Below are positions 1 through 12,700 of a stretch of DNA of 64,000 nt, one piece after another; positions within the stretch are counted from its first letter, which is position 1, and every line of letters begins with the position of its first letter. The DNA comes from Homalodisca vitripennis (Eukaryota > Arthropoda > Insecta > Hemiptera > Cicadellidae), in the NCBI RefSeq assembly GCF_021130785.1, contig NC_060214.1, positions 5,049,001 through 5,113,000 on the forward strand, given 5' to 3'. Under the pieces are notes generated by a model. It saw nothing but the letters and a program-made list of their open reading frames with translations, searched no databases and was not told the DNA's origin. The position numbers were made by a program, and so were the translations under genes.

Positions 1-805
1 TCAATCAGTTGTTTACAGTTATTCATAAGCATATAGCTAAAGTAATTAATAAAAAGATGTGCACATAATAAAATAAAATATTTTAGAAACACTTTAAATT
101 AAATAATTATTACACCCAAATAAAAGCGTTTAAAAAATACTACGTCTAGTACCTACAATAATACAACTAAAACACGTTTATAAATGTAATATTATATACG
201 TAAAACAATATTACGTAAATTTTGATGTATGTAATTTATTGACCACTGTGGTAGATCTTATAATATAACTTTATTATGAAGCCAAGGGTACACCACACCA
301 GTGAAAGCCACTTTACAGGGAATCATAAAAAACTGAACTAAAATTGTGCTTTATTTTCGGTTCGATATCTAAGATATTACGCCTAATTATCATTATCGTT
401 CACAAGAGTAGGCTATATTTGTGTTGTTCAGTAGATTGTTCCTTTTAGGTAGCAAATTTAGTTTTCAGTTATTAACATTTCATTTAAATATAAATACAGA
501 ATGACTATAAGTTAAAAGCCTACGGGTTTTTTTTAAATATCCCTGAAAGTTGATGATATTCTTGTTTAATTGAATCTCTAATATATTTACTATTTTATAA
601 TATGAATGAAATTTAACCTCATACTTTGTCGATTACAATTCAATATCTAAAACGAAGGTTTGTTTCAACATGATAAGGCGGCTTATGTCTAGAGTATCAA
701 TAAAATACGTGCGTAATGTCACTTGTAATTTCCACAATCCACCGAAACACAATGTATATTAGACACAAATGTGTGTTAAAATTGTTTATAAACTGTCATA
801 AATGG
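1..805. other. AT-rich sequence, no gene seen
   Basis: AT-rich with short homopolymer runs and frequent stops in all frames. No coding motif, RNA gene or ordered repeat was recognised. Confidence 0.6.
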
Positions 806-1510
806 GAACAATCTGGCACAATCCATCACTTTTGGATCCGAGGAAGGCGTTCGATTGTGTGTCCCATTTACCTCTATAGTACTGAAACTTAAGTTTTATG
901 GCATCTCGGAGATTTCATGTAAAATAGTTACATCATATTTTGAAAGTAGGCAGCAATATATGTGCGTGTGAAAGGATCTTACACAACAATGAAAACTGTC
1001 ACAATAGGAGTACCTCAGGGGTCGGTTCTTGGTCCTTTTTTATTTTTAGTTATAATAAATGATTTGCCGAACAACCTCAATCTAAATTCAGTCATATATG
1101 CAGACGACATATCGTTTTTTGCAAATTATAGAATTATAAATGACTTGCAGGTAATATTGAAACTCCACAACTGGATGCAGGAGACTGGTTTAGCTCCAAT
1201 GGGCTTCACTGTAACCAGGAAAAAACCCAAAATATTCTTCTCAGTTTGTCAATAGATCAGTCGCAGTCAGTAATATTATTGAGGATTTGGATCGATACTA
1301 AATTAACTTGGTCAGATCACTTTGTGAAGTTATGTAACAGAATCTCGAGGGTTAGATTTTTGTTGTGGAAGCTGAGGGACTTAATATCCATAGAATATTT
1401 AAGAACTTAGTACTTTGATTTGTTCCAAACACATATATCATATGGTTTTATTTTCTGGGGTTATTCAACTGCAACCCATAGGATCTTACTTCTTCAAAGA
1501 AGGTGGTGAG
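806..1510 (+). pseudogene. Jockey-type non-LTR retrotransposon RT fragment
   Basis: Remnant of a non-LTR retrotransposon reverse transcriptase, the enzyme that copies element RNA into a nicked target. In order: a degraded F-D-x-R-K-A-F-D-C-V-S-H block near 832-870, shifted relative to what follows; a 97-codon open stretch at 962-1255 with the GVPQGSVLGP motif near 1007-1035 and the catalytic YADD at 1097-1108; then, in another frame after 1258, thumb-like segments (K-L-T-W-S-D-H, then L-F-Q-T-H-I-S-Y-G). At least two frameshifts and a stop (near 1410) break it, and the endonuclease half and both ends are absent, so it is a dead 5'-truncated copy. The order of motifs fits the Jockey/CR1 group; the exact clade is not resolved. 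Confidence 0.85.
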
Positions 1511-1559
1511 GGGGTGGTGTAGAGTGGCAACACAATATCAGTGTAGGCCTTTATTTATT

Positions 1560-2905
1560 CATAACAAAAATTTGTTCTATGCTATGTACGAGTACGTGCT
1601 ATATGCTCTTTTTTATATGGTACCTAAAACATTGCCCCGGACAACTAGTGGTAGCAACAGGTTGGCCTTTTTTTAATAGGACTGCTGTCAGCCACTCTGA
1701 CTGCATAGCTCCTATCATTATCCAATGTGCTGAATCATGTGCTATATGTTCTTTATTATCTGGTACCTAAAACATTGTCCTGGGCCACTAGTGGTAGCAA
1801 CAAGTTGACCCTTTTTTAATAGGACTGCAGTCAGCCAAATGACTGCATCGCTTCTATCATTATTCAATGTGCTGAATCATGTGTTATATGTTCTTTATTA
1901 TCTGGTACCTAAAACATTGTCCTGGGCCACTAGTGGTAGCAACAAGTTGACCCTTTTTAGTAGGACTACTGTCAGCCACTCTGACTGCATCGCTTCTATC
2001 ATTATCCAATGTTCTAAATAATCTGCTATATGTTCTTTATTATCTGGTACGGTACCTAAAACATTGTCCTGGGCCACTAGTGATAGCAAAAAGTTGGCCC
2101 TTTTTTAGTAGTAGCGGGCAGCCACTCTGCCTGCATCGCTTCTATCATTATCCAATGTGCTGAATTACCTGATATATGTTCTTTATTATCTGGTACCTAA
2201 AAAATTGTTCTGGGCTTCTAATGATAGCAGCAAGTAAGTCCAATTTTGGTAGTACTGATGTCAGCCACTCTGACTGCATCGCTTCTATCATTATCCAATG
2301 TGCTGAATTATCTGCTATATGTTCTTTATTATCTGGTACCAAAAACATTATTTTTGGGCAGCCGTGGTAGCAAGAAGTTGGCCCTATATGGTGGTACTGA
2401 TGGCAGCCACTCTGACTACATCGCTTCTATCATTATGCAATGAGCTGTATCAATTGCTATATGTTCTTTATTATCTGGTACCTAAAACATTGTCGTGGGT
2501 CACTAGAGGTAGCAATAATTTGGCCCTATTTTTGGTAGTACTGATATCAGCTATTCTGCCTACATCGCTTCTATCATTAGCCAATGTGTTGAGTCATGTA
2601 CTACATGTTCTTTATTATCAGCTGCTAGAAAAAGTGTCCTGGTCTACTAGAGGGAGCAGGAAGTTTTCCCTATATCTGATAATACTGACGATAACCATGG
2701 CGAAGGCTTTCAGACTGCATTGCTTTTGTCATTAGCAATACATGTGCTGAATAATCTTTTACATGTTTTGTATTTTCAGGTGTCAGAAAAAGTGTCCTGG
2801 GCTACTAGAGGGAGCAGCAAGTTGGCCCTATATCTGATAATACTGACGATAACCATGGTGACGGCCTTCAGACTGCATCGCTGCTATCATCAGCCACGCC
2901 AGGTA
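1560..2905. repeat. Tandem array, ~143-bp unit, about 9 copies
   Basis: A unit containing 'tctttattatctggtacct' and 'gcatcgcttctatcatta' recurs at 142-146 bp steps (for example near 1751, 1893, 2035, 2181, 2324, 2466 and 2610). The last copies, after about 2600, diverge and include a longer step of ~158 bp. Short open frames on both strands here are by-products of the repeat. Confidence 0.9.
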
Positions 2906-3590
2906 CTAAATTATACACGTTGTGAAATCTTCAGTCTCATAGTAGTTTATTTTATTGTGCTCTCGAACTTTACAATAACTAAATTGTCTAAACTAGTGTG
3001 GATGTTACACAGGTCTAGTTTTAGCCTTAGTAAGAGTGTTGTTACTTTCAGATGTTTTGGACTTGGTTATGTTAACAACTAATTGATGTTCATAACCTTG
3101 TCAGGAGATCTCAAGTAATAAGTTAGTCTGTAGTTGATATGGGGTTTGAATTAATTGTGTTTCACATAGTGTGGAACAAATAAAAATGCGTCAAATGTGC
3201 CAATAAAGTTATTTTTATAAATTTGTACTTTCTGACTTGTTACTGATATGGGTACTAGTTTAAGTCCATAGTTTTAAGCAGCCAGTGCCGTAACTTACAT
3301 TTTAGTCTAAAGGGCGTGACGTGAGAACCAGAGGGTTCTATCTGAGTATTTGAAAAATGTTCAGGAGACTATTTTTAATGTTTGCATCCTCTTTCTACCC
3401 CATACAAATTAAATATATCTGGTTATAACTGGGTGGAATAGGGAATATAAATTCATACTTAGCACAAATATAATTTATTTATATAAACATTTCAAAACAG
3501 TTTGTTTTATATTTTTGTTCTTAAAAATGTTTACACTTAGATAGAACCTTATGGCTTTGTATAATATTTTTCTTTTGAGTTCTCTATAGT
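2906..3590. other. No gene recognised
   Basis: AT-rich flank between the 143-bp array and the transposase remnant. It may hold the 3' flank of that element; no clear terminal inverted repeat was found. Confidence 0.4.
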
Positions 3591-3599
3591 TCTATTTAA

Positions 3600-5390
3600 A
3601 AAACGCATTGTATTATTCAACATCGACAGAAGGCATCCACTTGTACAGGCTTTTTAAGTCACTAACCTTATCAGTTGACACAGAAGGCCTGGTTTTTTGT
3701 TACCATTGGGTGCGGAAACCCGTGGGATCACACATTTCTTGTTGGTTTCTTTTTTAGGATTGCGGCGTGATTCCATTCATTTTCACCATGGCTCAACTTA
3801 AAAAAAGACATGAAATAAGTAATTTTTTATTAAATTTTAGCTGAGTTACTTTAGTGTATGGAACAGTTTTGTAATCCATGCTTCTGCCACTGTTTGAAAA
3901 TCAAAAAAGTCGTTTTTCATCGTCTGTACGACATGATATGGGTTTCTTTTGTTTGCTGACAGAAGAAACTCTCAGTAGAGATAGGGGTGACCAAACTTCG
4001 GATAAAGCCAAAACCTTTTCTATATTTGAGTGTATATTGTCTACCTCCTGAATGCAGGAGTGGCCAGGTGTAGAATATTTTCAAAATGATGGACTAATTT
4101 CTGTCGTTATCTCGAAGGAAAGATGCTACAGCAGAAGAAATTAATGAGTTTCGGTTTTTTGGCACACAAATATCACTCTAACAGATAATGTCTATTGCTC
4201 CTGGATAAAGAGGACTTATTTTTCTGCAAAGGTTTTAACCACTGCGCTAGCGATATCATTTCCCGCACGACCACACAAACCCTCATGCCATATTGCACAA
4301 AACTCAAGCTTATTAGTACCATCTGACGCATGGGCTGTTAGATTGTAAGTATTAAACTTACGTATATAGAAAAAAACAGCTAACATTGGCTCGAGGCAAA
4401 GAGATGACGTTTTGAAGGTCAAAGTAAATTGCAGGTTTTCCTCTCTTTGACTAACTTTCTTTCTTGCCCCATGATGTTTTTTTCAAAAAATGTGCGTTTC
4501 ATACTTTTTGTTTAACCTCTGTCGTCAATCTGTTTTTTCTTTTTTGCCATTGCAAATTATTTGCACAGATCACACCTGTCAGATTTTGGAGCAAGAAAGT
4601 CTATGTTGTACTCGTAATTAAAAATCATTCTATACATAGATGCCTTTAAGGGCCACCAAGCTGTTCTCTTCGCAATTTTGCACATAGAGTTGGAACAATT
4701 TAGATAAATTAAGAGTACCACATAAATATTCATTTTTAGTTGATGCCCTGCAGTAGTGTGACTTAACACGAGGGAAAAGATTCTATATGTTTTCTAATCA
4801 CATCTTTGTCACACTGTTTGATTTTGTCCTTAGTCTTTTTACCTCTTTCATCACGTTTTTGGTTGTGTTTGACATTTTGTCTTTCTTGAAATGCACATTG
4901 TAGAATGTCTTTTGGCTTATACCCAAAGTTAAAAAAAAACTTTTACACACTCTTGTCTTTTCATTATTTACAAACAAAAAATAACTAAAATGCATTCATT
5001 TCCATGTTGAATTTGTAGCTATGTTTTGAGTGGAACTACATTGGGAAGTTTTGTATTAAGAAGTGCTTTTTCCCATTCTCATCATGGGTGTAGTAACTTA
5101 TCATTATAACATCCCTATCATCCTTTGATATTTTAGAAAAAACATTTGTATTTGCATCTACAGTCCTTATGCTCAATTGTTTTACCTGTAGTGCTTATGT
5201 ATTCCTCTCCACGTTGGCATTTGATTTTACGAATATTCTTCTTCCAATTTTCAGGATTCCTCTTCCTTTCATCTTTCTTCTTTTGATGGGGGGTTAGCTC
5301 TTCGGACTCATTTTCTGATTCTGACCCAAGCAAATATTCAGACCCACTACTGTCTTCTGAATCATATTCAGTTTCTGAATACTCCATTTC
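3600..5390 (-). pseudogene. DDE transposase-like gene remnant (insect repeat family)
   Basis: Read on the minus strand from 5387 downward, several blocks follow each other in different frames. First is an acidic Glu/Ser-rich start, then a K-R-N-P-E-N-W-K-K-N basic block ending in Cys-rich C-R-C-K-Y-K-C (5387-5133). Next come a V-N-N-E-K-T-R-V-C-K-S-F-F-L block (4995-4800), a block ending P-K-S-D-R-C-D-L-C (4700-4557), and a T-Y-N-L-T-A-H ... W-H-E-G ... N-D-I-A-S block (4350-4220). A S-D-x-C-x-x-x-N-R-N block follows (about 4190-4150). I have seen this order in uncharacterised insect multicopy proteins that resemble DDE transposases, but I cannot give a family name. Frameshifts and stops between blocks show it is inactive. 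It is probably an intronless element copy, not a host gene. Confidence 0.65.
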
Positions 5391-5549
5391 ACTTTATAGT
5401 GCACTAAATAAACTGTAATAGGTCACTTATGAGTCAAATAATATGAAACATAACCTCAAAATACCTTGCTGTGTGAATATAGGCAACAGTAACAACAACA
5501 TCAGCTACTGTCCAACTAAGTAAGCGTCAGATAGAAGTTTTTTTCAAAG

Positions 5550-6405
5550 AGGATAGTAGAGGGTATCTTTAATTTTCCAAATTGCAACCCCTATCTTGTG
5601 ACATGTATTTTTAAAGGCCAATTACAAAGAAACACAATGACACTAAAACATATCTTCAATGTTTCTAGCTTTTGGGCTAATAACGACAAAAAATAATGAT
5701 AAATTGGGACATGCCAATTTCTTGGGCATATCAACACAATGCATGCGTGATATCTTTCAGTAAGACTTTAATGTGCCTAGCTTATGTCTTTAATTATTAC
5801 CTAATTTTTTTGTATGCATAGTTTTGGTGAGAGGAGTCTTTTTCTAGGTGGCATTACAATGTAAGCGGTTATTTACCCATAACTTTTGCTAAGAACTTTG
5901 TAGACAAGTTTTATTCATATCATTGTGTTTCTATAGAATAGGCTTTTAAAATGACATGGCACAATATATGGGTTACTGTTTAAAAATTTAAAGTTACTCC
6001 CTCCTACCCGACCTTAATAAGTGAGGAGGAATTTTTTTAACCTCCAACAAATCAAAAAAAGTATTTTAATAAGTATGGTGAAGGTTGTACATTGATATCT
6101 CGATTATTTTGGAATATATCAGGCATATCAGAACTTAATTTACACCCTAACACGTAAGGCATTATTTGCCCATAACATTTGCTAGGACCATCGTAGAGAT
6201 GTTTTACTCATGTACGTGTGTGTCTATTCAATATACCTTTAAAATGAGATGTCACAAGATAGGGATTGCACAGCTGCACTTAAAATTATTAAATGGAAAC
6301 TTATGCACTTTAATAAGTATGGTGAGGATTGTATATCCATACCTCAATCCGTTTGGAAAATATATTCAGGCATATTCGGACTTAATTTACACTCTGTATA
6401 ACTAA
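5550..6405. repeat. Fold-back repeat: two direct copies plus one inverted copy
   Basis: The segment around 5920-6010 (containing 'cattgtgtttctata' and 'cttttaaaatgacatg') resembles 6205-6295 in direct orientation and 5553-5640 in inverted orientation. The direct copies belong to a larger tandem duplication, about 5855-6150 and 6153-6405. Both units include 'taataagtatggtga' and end with 'cttaatttacac'. This is likely the remains of a nonautonomous DNA element. Confidence 0.6.
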
Positions 6406-6779
6406 TATGTTCACTGAATATGGCTTTTCACAGCGACGTAGTGTTTTGACCCGGTGTGAACAGGTAGACTTTGTTGTTACTTATTGTTACTCATTGTTTT
6501 CAAAATTTTTAGCAATATCCTTACACCCTTGATGAACACGGTCTCTTAACAAATACATATTTATTTCGCACTCAGTAGCTTTCACTCAGTTGGTGATTTC
6601 AGATTTCGAAGCCATACCTCGGTTCTCAGATGCTTGATAGAATTTGAGAGTCATTTATTATAATAATAAATAACGGAATAATCCTGTGTCTAAAGATTTA
6701 TATGGTACAAAGATTGATCTCTTCATTAATTATAATGTCGATGCATATAACTTGACTTATTAGTTATGTGGAAGAGCTG

Positions 6780-7205
6780 AAAAAGGTACACATTCCAAAT
6801 GAGTCTTTTAGAAAAATGTATAAAATATTTTTGTTGCACAGAGAATTTGCACAATTGTCATAAAAGCAGCTAAAGCTTATGAAAGTAGACATTGAAAGTA
6901 GACTAAAGAGTCTACAGAGATAACATATACAAGATAGCATGGGACATTATCAACTCCAATTTAAAACCAGATTTTTCCATATTTTCAAAACCAATAAAAA
7001 TTCAAATTGGGGATGCACTTTTACAGACCCCTGGAGAAGTGGTCTGGGAGTTTAGTAATTTCTTGGCAACCGCGGTGCCGAACCGGCCTTTGAGCGGTCT
7101 AGTTTGGAACCTATAATGGGACCGATATCGTCCATGGTGCTTTCTCCTGCTAGCGAGAATGAGGTGTCGGGGGTGATACGGGGATTCAACACAAACAAAT
7201 TTAGA
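6780..7205 (+). pseudogene. Jockey-type retrotransposon fragment (linker and RT start)
   Basis: From about 6917 to 7111 one frame reads I-A-W-D-I-I-N-S-N, then I-Q-I-G-D-A-L-L, then E-F-S-N-F-L-A. This is the usual spacing of the linker between endonuclease and RT in Jockey-type elements. In another frame 7120-7200 reads S-P-A-S-E-N-E-V-S-G-V-I-R-G-F-N-T-N-K, the typical first RT block. The expected next residues are missing. Instead the sequence continues directly into a Penelope-like RT at about 7206-7215. Upstream, 6780-6916 has weaker similarity with a stop. Both ends are truncated. Confidence 0.6.
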
Positions 7206-8285
7206 TCTAAATTATTTCCTCACTATTCCAAAATCCCCTATATGTATGGCCTTCCCAATATCCACAAACCTACTATCCCTCTCCGGCCCATCATTAGTTC
7301 TCGTGGTTAATTTTGCAGGGAATTGTCTAAAGTCCTCTTGGACATCTTAACGCCATTGGTAGGAAAAACTGAGTCTTTTATCAAAAATTCCAGGAATTTG
7401 TAAAGAAGTCAAAATCTCTGAAGCTGACTAAAACTGACTAGTAAGTTTTGACGTTGAAAGTCTATTCACAAATGTACCAGTTCCAGAAACTCTCGTAATT
7501 ATTGAATGACGTCTTAAAGCAGAGCTAACTTTAAAGAAAAGAACTAAAATTGTCATGCCAGTAATTATGGAACTGTTAGAACTATTTACTCAATATAATT
7601 ATTTTGAGTTAGAGGGTCAAATTTACCATAAAAATGAGGGAATGATAATGGGTTCTCCGCTGTCTCCTATTTTCGCCAATATCTTTATGGAGGACTTTGA
7701 TCAAAAAGCTTTGGCTTCAGCTCCGTTCAAAACGAATATTTGGTGGAGGTATGTGGATGATACCTTTGTTATTTTTCCTCATGGAGGCACTGAACTGAAT
7801 TAGTTTTTAATCACATTAATAGTATTCCTCCTTCCATCCGCCTCACAATGGAAGTGAAGTCCAAAACAAGTTTCATTTTTTGGATTTTGTATGTATTAAG
7901 AGATGGGGATGTCCTTCAGACAACTGTTTTTCGAAAGAAAACACACATAGGAAAATAATTATTTAGTTTATCAATGAAACCATCAAAAATCTGTCAAAGA
8001 AGGAGTGGCCTACTCATTATTTGATAGAGCAAAGACCTTATGCTCAGATAAAGATGGATTAAAGAGGAATTTAATAAATTTGAATCGGGTCTTAGACGCA
8101 ATGAATACCCTCAATTAGTAATAAATAAGTGCAAACGAAACAGAAGAATCATTCCTGAGTAAAAAAAAAAAACGGAATAGTGATAAATTTGCGTTTATGT
8201 CAATCCCTTATGTGCCGTGATTATCGGGGAAAATTAGAATAGTAGGGAGAAAGTACAGCATTAGAACATTTTCAGGGAGTATTTG
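7206..8285 (+). pseudogene. Penelope-like element reverse transcriptase, degraded
   Basis: Penelope-like elements encode an RT followed by a GIY-YIG endonuclease. Seen here in order: Y-G-L-P-N-I-H-K-P near 7245-7271 followed by L-R-P-I-I-S; V-S-F-D-V-E-S-L-F-T-N-V-P near 7443-7482; G-S-P-L-S-P at 7651-7668 followed by A-N-I-F-M-E; W-W-R-Y-V-D-D-T-F-V-I with the catalytic YVDD at 7750-7761; then V-F-R-K-K-T-H near 7925-7950, A-K-T-L-C-S-D near 8028-8050, and S-I-P-Y-V-P with the following L-S-G-K-I linker near 8200-8240. At least three frame changes and several stops break it. No GIY-YIG domain follows: similarity ends near 8285. The spacing of motifs makes a Penelope-type assignment fairly firm. 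Confidence 0.85.
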
Positions 8286-9657
8286 GGTACATTACTGGCC
8301 CATTTGGGTAAATTAGGTTTAAAATTACCCAAAATAATATATTTAGGGCCACATCTGAAATAAATACCCACATGGGACCAATAACATACCAAAAGTTAGC
8401 AATACTGTTTGTTATTATTACTGGACTTTTTGTCAGTCAACTGTATTGTAATTTTTCGATTTTAGCATGTTTTGGATGCCTGTGAGTTTTTCCTGATGCT
8501 TTTTACTTTATTATGTTGAGTCATTTGAATATTTTAAATAACAAGTAATTATAAAAAGAATTACATTCAATTAATAATCCCTGCCTATTTGGGATCAAAA
8601 TCCAAATGCGGTCACAGTGTTAACGTACCCATTTGGGCTTTTAGATCACACGAAGAAATTGTTATAATTCTGTCTATAAATCTGTCTATAAATCTGTTTG
8701 TGAGTATTTGAAAAATTAAAAATTTTAATTACTTTGTACTTAGAGTTAGCTTATGTTTTTATCAAAATGAGGTTTTTAAGTTTTACAGAAATATAGTTTC
8801 TCTGTTTTTTGTGGCTACCGATCTAGACTTGTTGGTAGCTGACAGCTTTCAATAGAAATATGTATATTTCACAACTGTTTTACTAGTATATTATTTTAAT
8901 TCATTTTATTAATACAACACATAAAAACAATGGAATATTAATGTGCCTAAAATTAACCAAATGTTAAATGAAGACCTAAATTACAAAGAAAAGGTTTCAT
9001 CTGAATTTTGTGCACATTTTATGTACCTGCTATAAATAAAAAACATAGTACAATAAATTATATGTTTTTTCTGCTATGTTCTTATATATGCTTATAAATA
9101 TGGAAAAAATTTGTCCATGAAGATATTAAAATAGGTGACGTTATCGTTCTGCAGTATAACCACTCAATAGCTAGGTAGTTTCTTCTTTGCTATACAAATT
9201 AAATGAAATAAACTTTTCCGGTGAATAAATTCTGTGCAACTCGTTTTACTATCCCAAAAGTCTAATTATAAGTTACTTTATAAGAAGAAGTACCTATTTT
9301 GACTTATCAGGAACCGCCTGCTATCTCGCCACTTCTTGTTTCTGTAGGTTCCATCAAATGAGCGTCTTACTAATCTTTTGGCTAACCTTCATAAAAATGT
9401 ACAATAGTAAATATTTTATATTAGTCCGAAAATTCAGATATACACAACTTTGAACAGATAAATCTGACCCAGGTTTTTATCCTTAACTAGTGTACCTTCA
9501 TCAGTTACGAATTATTCGCTCTTCCTTTTTATCTGTCCCTTTCAATAAGCTGGTTAAATTCTACGATGATTTGATTTCTTAAAGGGGGCTCAAAGCATTA
9601 ATTAGTTCAAATACTAAAGCTGCAGAAGGAGAAAATACGTGAATTATGTTGTTCCAG
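8286..9657. other. No gene recognised; upstream of the first visible TPST exon
   Basis: AT-rich. 'cccatttggg'-like words occur near 8297 and 8628, suggesting a small degraded repeat at 8286-8640. The missing N-terminal TPST exon (membrane anchor) was looked for here and not found. The last bases form a 3' splice site ending in 'gttccag' at 9651-9657. Confidence 0.4.
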
Positions 9658-9776
9658 AAAGCCTGGAGGCAGGGTGAGGACTACGACCGCTGGCTGCCGT
9701 TGGTATTTGTCGGCGGCGTCCCACGATCCGGTACCTCGCTGGTCAGAGCCCTCCTGGACGCTCATCCTGACATCCG
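9658..9776 (+). CDS. TPST exon with 5'-phosphosulfate-binding loop
   Basis: First visible coding exon, residues 1-39 plus two bases of codon 40. It starts after the acceptor 'gttccag' in phase 0 and ends before the donor 'gtatgt'. It encodes [11 protein letters not shown] followed by A-L-L-D-A-H-P-D-I, the signature of TPSTs. It cannot be the first exon of the gene, because no initiator or membrane anchor precedes the core. Confidence 0.9.
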
Positions 9777-12700
9777 GTATGTCCTATCTCTCTCGTCCTC
9801 CTCTGCTATACAGTAGAGCAGCTGCTACAGTGCATAATGTACAGGTGCGGCCCGGACACCAGGATCATACCACGAGTACTGCAGATGTACCATCAATGGC
9901 TCACCGACGGCAAGGAACACAGGAGACTGCTGGAGGCCGGGGTCGACTCTCAGGTAATTATGGAACGGTATAGATCACGAACGCGATGTCTATCTCCGTA
10001 CCCTTCCTACACTGTAATATTGATCCTCAGGTGCTGCAAGCAGCCGTGTCAGCGCTGTGCCTGGAAGTCTTAGTCCACCACGGGGACTTCGCACCTCTCC
10101 TCTGCAACAAAGATCCTCTCACATTCCAGTACGCGGTGTACCTCTCAGAATTGTTTCCTAGGGCAAAGTTCCTACTGGTAGTTCGGGATGGCAGGGCTGC
10201 CGTACACTCCATCATATCCAGGCAGGCAAGGTGTTTACTTTATCTTTACCCTTTCAGACTATTCTAAGATTCTGGTGGTAAAACGAAAAGTCTGAATTCA
10301 TACATTATTACTATTTAAAGAACAATATCTAGTCTATTTCGAATCGACGTGTTTTTGTTCTTGCAGATTCACGTGGCTAGGTACGATCTAGAGAGTTACC
10401 AAAGCAGCATATCTCAATGGAACAATGCTACGGACCTGATGCTCGACCAGTGTCAACTCATAGGACCTAGCCGCTGCCGCGTCCTACATTACGAGATGCT
10501 GGTCTTGAGCCCTCGTCGGGTCCTTGATGCAGTCCTGCGGTTCCTGGAAGTCCCTTGGGACGAGAACGTCCTTCATCACGAATCCCTCATCGGTAAACCT
10601 GGAGGCATCAAGCTATCGAGGTATATTCAAATGGCTTTACATTCTCCTTAAAAATACTAATAATGCTCCGTAAATTATTTTTGTAACAACAAATATTTTT
10701 TTATTTAAACCCTCAAAAATATATATAATAAAAGAATGTAAGTGTTTTTAATTTTCCTTGTTAAATGAATTTTTAGTAACTTCCAATTGAATCTATTAAC
10801 TCGTAAATATCTCATGACAACAATATTATATTTTATCAAGATTGTGTACCTTGTTCTCCACCTCCCAAGGAAATTGAAATCTTACCTGTGTAACGGAGTT
10901 ACTGAAATCTGGAATTTTCGGTTATTAACAAAAAACTCCACATTTAATTTATAGAAAGGTTGTACTCAGGATCAAATCTAGGGTGAGGGACAAGCCATGG
11001 TTGTTTAGGTTGTAACATTTTAGAGCGGAAAAGGAGAATGGAATTAAAATTTAAAGAAAGTTATGTGTATATAGAACAGTACTCTATCAATTATGTTATT
11101 CTTTTGTTTGAAGTTTATTTTTGACGATGGAAGGATTGTGAAGGAAACTGGATTTTTCCGGATATTTGCCATTGTTCAGTGATACAATGTTATTACAAAA
11201 TATATTTATAAAACAATTATTCTAGTTACGTGGCTTATTCTATTATCATTTTTCTTGGACTTGCCATTGGACTTGAAAACTTGTTAAGAGCTCTCGTTCC
11301 AACCAAATCCTGATTTTCCTTAAAGAATTTCCGATGGACGGTCATGAAACACAATCAGTCAATGTGTCCTCTCTGCCAGGTCTTTACCAAAGGGTACTGA
11401 AAGATCGTTATACAGTAGCCGTAGTGAGAAATGCATGCCATGCTGTCTTTAAAGTTACTCTTTGACTTTGCCTTCGATAAATACAAATATTTATTAAAAT
11501 GTTGCTTCCAGGGATGATAGCTCTCACTTTGCTACTCACTGGGTACGCCCTTGTTTTATACATGTTGAGGTCATTAACAGCTAATCTTCCAAAGGTATAG
11601 AAGTAAGCACTTTTACGCCATGTGTGCACAATTCGTGTTACAGCGGCAATCTGTCTGACTGGCGGTGATAGGATCGGTTTTGGCGATTAGGATCCATTAA
11701 GGGTCTAGATTATGATAGAACACTGGAGACCTATATTTACCACGGATATGTTCGTAGATTAATTTTTCTATGGCTGGTAGAGTTTAAATCTTTACTAATT
11801 CTTAATTGCTGTAATTTTGTAATAGTGAAGAATTTACAACCAGAATAAGAGCATGGAGTCTGTCTCTGAGCAGGACACCCTTCAATAGCAGTTTATCAAG
11901 ATAGCGGATTTTATACTTTCAATCAGTTCTGCCTGAGTTGATAAAATACGACTATTCCATCACCTAAGGAATAGAAGTGTGCTACTGGTATTTAGACCCT
12001 TCAAATGCAGATAAAACGTAAGGTATAGACATCACACTTTATTACATTTAACGTGACAACGACATATAACTTGCTGCTGAGCAGTATGAAAGTTCGAAAC
12101 GCTTTTAAAAACTCTGTTCTTTTAGAGTAGCCTGTTTTCTAAATCTTAGAGGGACTACCCATTAAATTATGTTAACATGTATAAATTAATCATGAAGTTT
12201 CTTGTTCTTGTTTGTTGTTCTTGTTGAGGTATCTTGTTGATTAGTACACGAGCATTTATAGATTTCAGTAACTCTGCGTTACATTGTGGGATGTGAAAAA
12301 TCAAGGCACGTAACCTCGATGGACAAACATTCCCTCTATAGTGATAACATCACACACTTCACGCCCCTCTCCATACGGACCCCCCCACACACATCGTTGC
12401 TATGATTATTGCCATGTTTTTTCTAATTGTTCATATAGTCGTTGTTATTTATTTATTGCTTGTTATTTTTAAATAAATTTATTGCTCGTTATACTATATT
12501 ATAAGATAATTGATTTCTTGTAGAAAATTTATATTCTACCGCTTGTCGTTACTTAACTATATACATTGCACGCTGCTGCCTGTACTATAAGCTAATTTAT
12601 TGCTTGTTAAAACTTACATTTTATTGTTACTTGTTACACATACGCACACCCCCACACATCCCATGCTAACATTTTGCAGTAAAATTTGTAGATTGTAGAT

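Noticed and set aside
10231..10380. GT-AG intron as the main splice form in TPST
   Set aside because: It removes three residues from an otherwise gapless family alignment; kept only as a possible alternative form.
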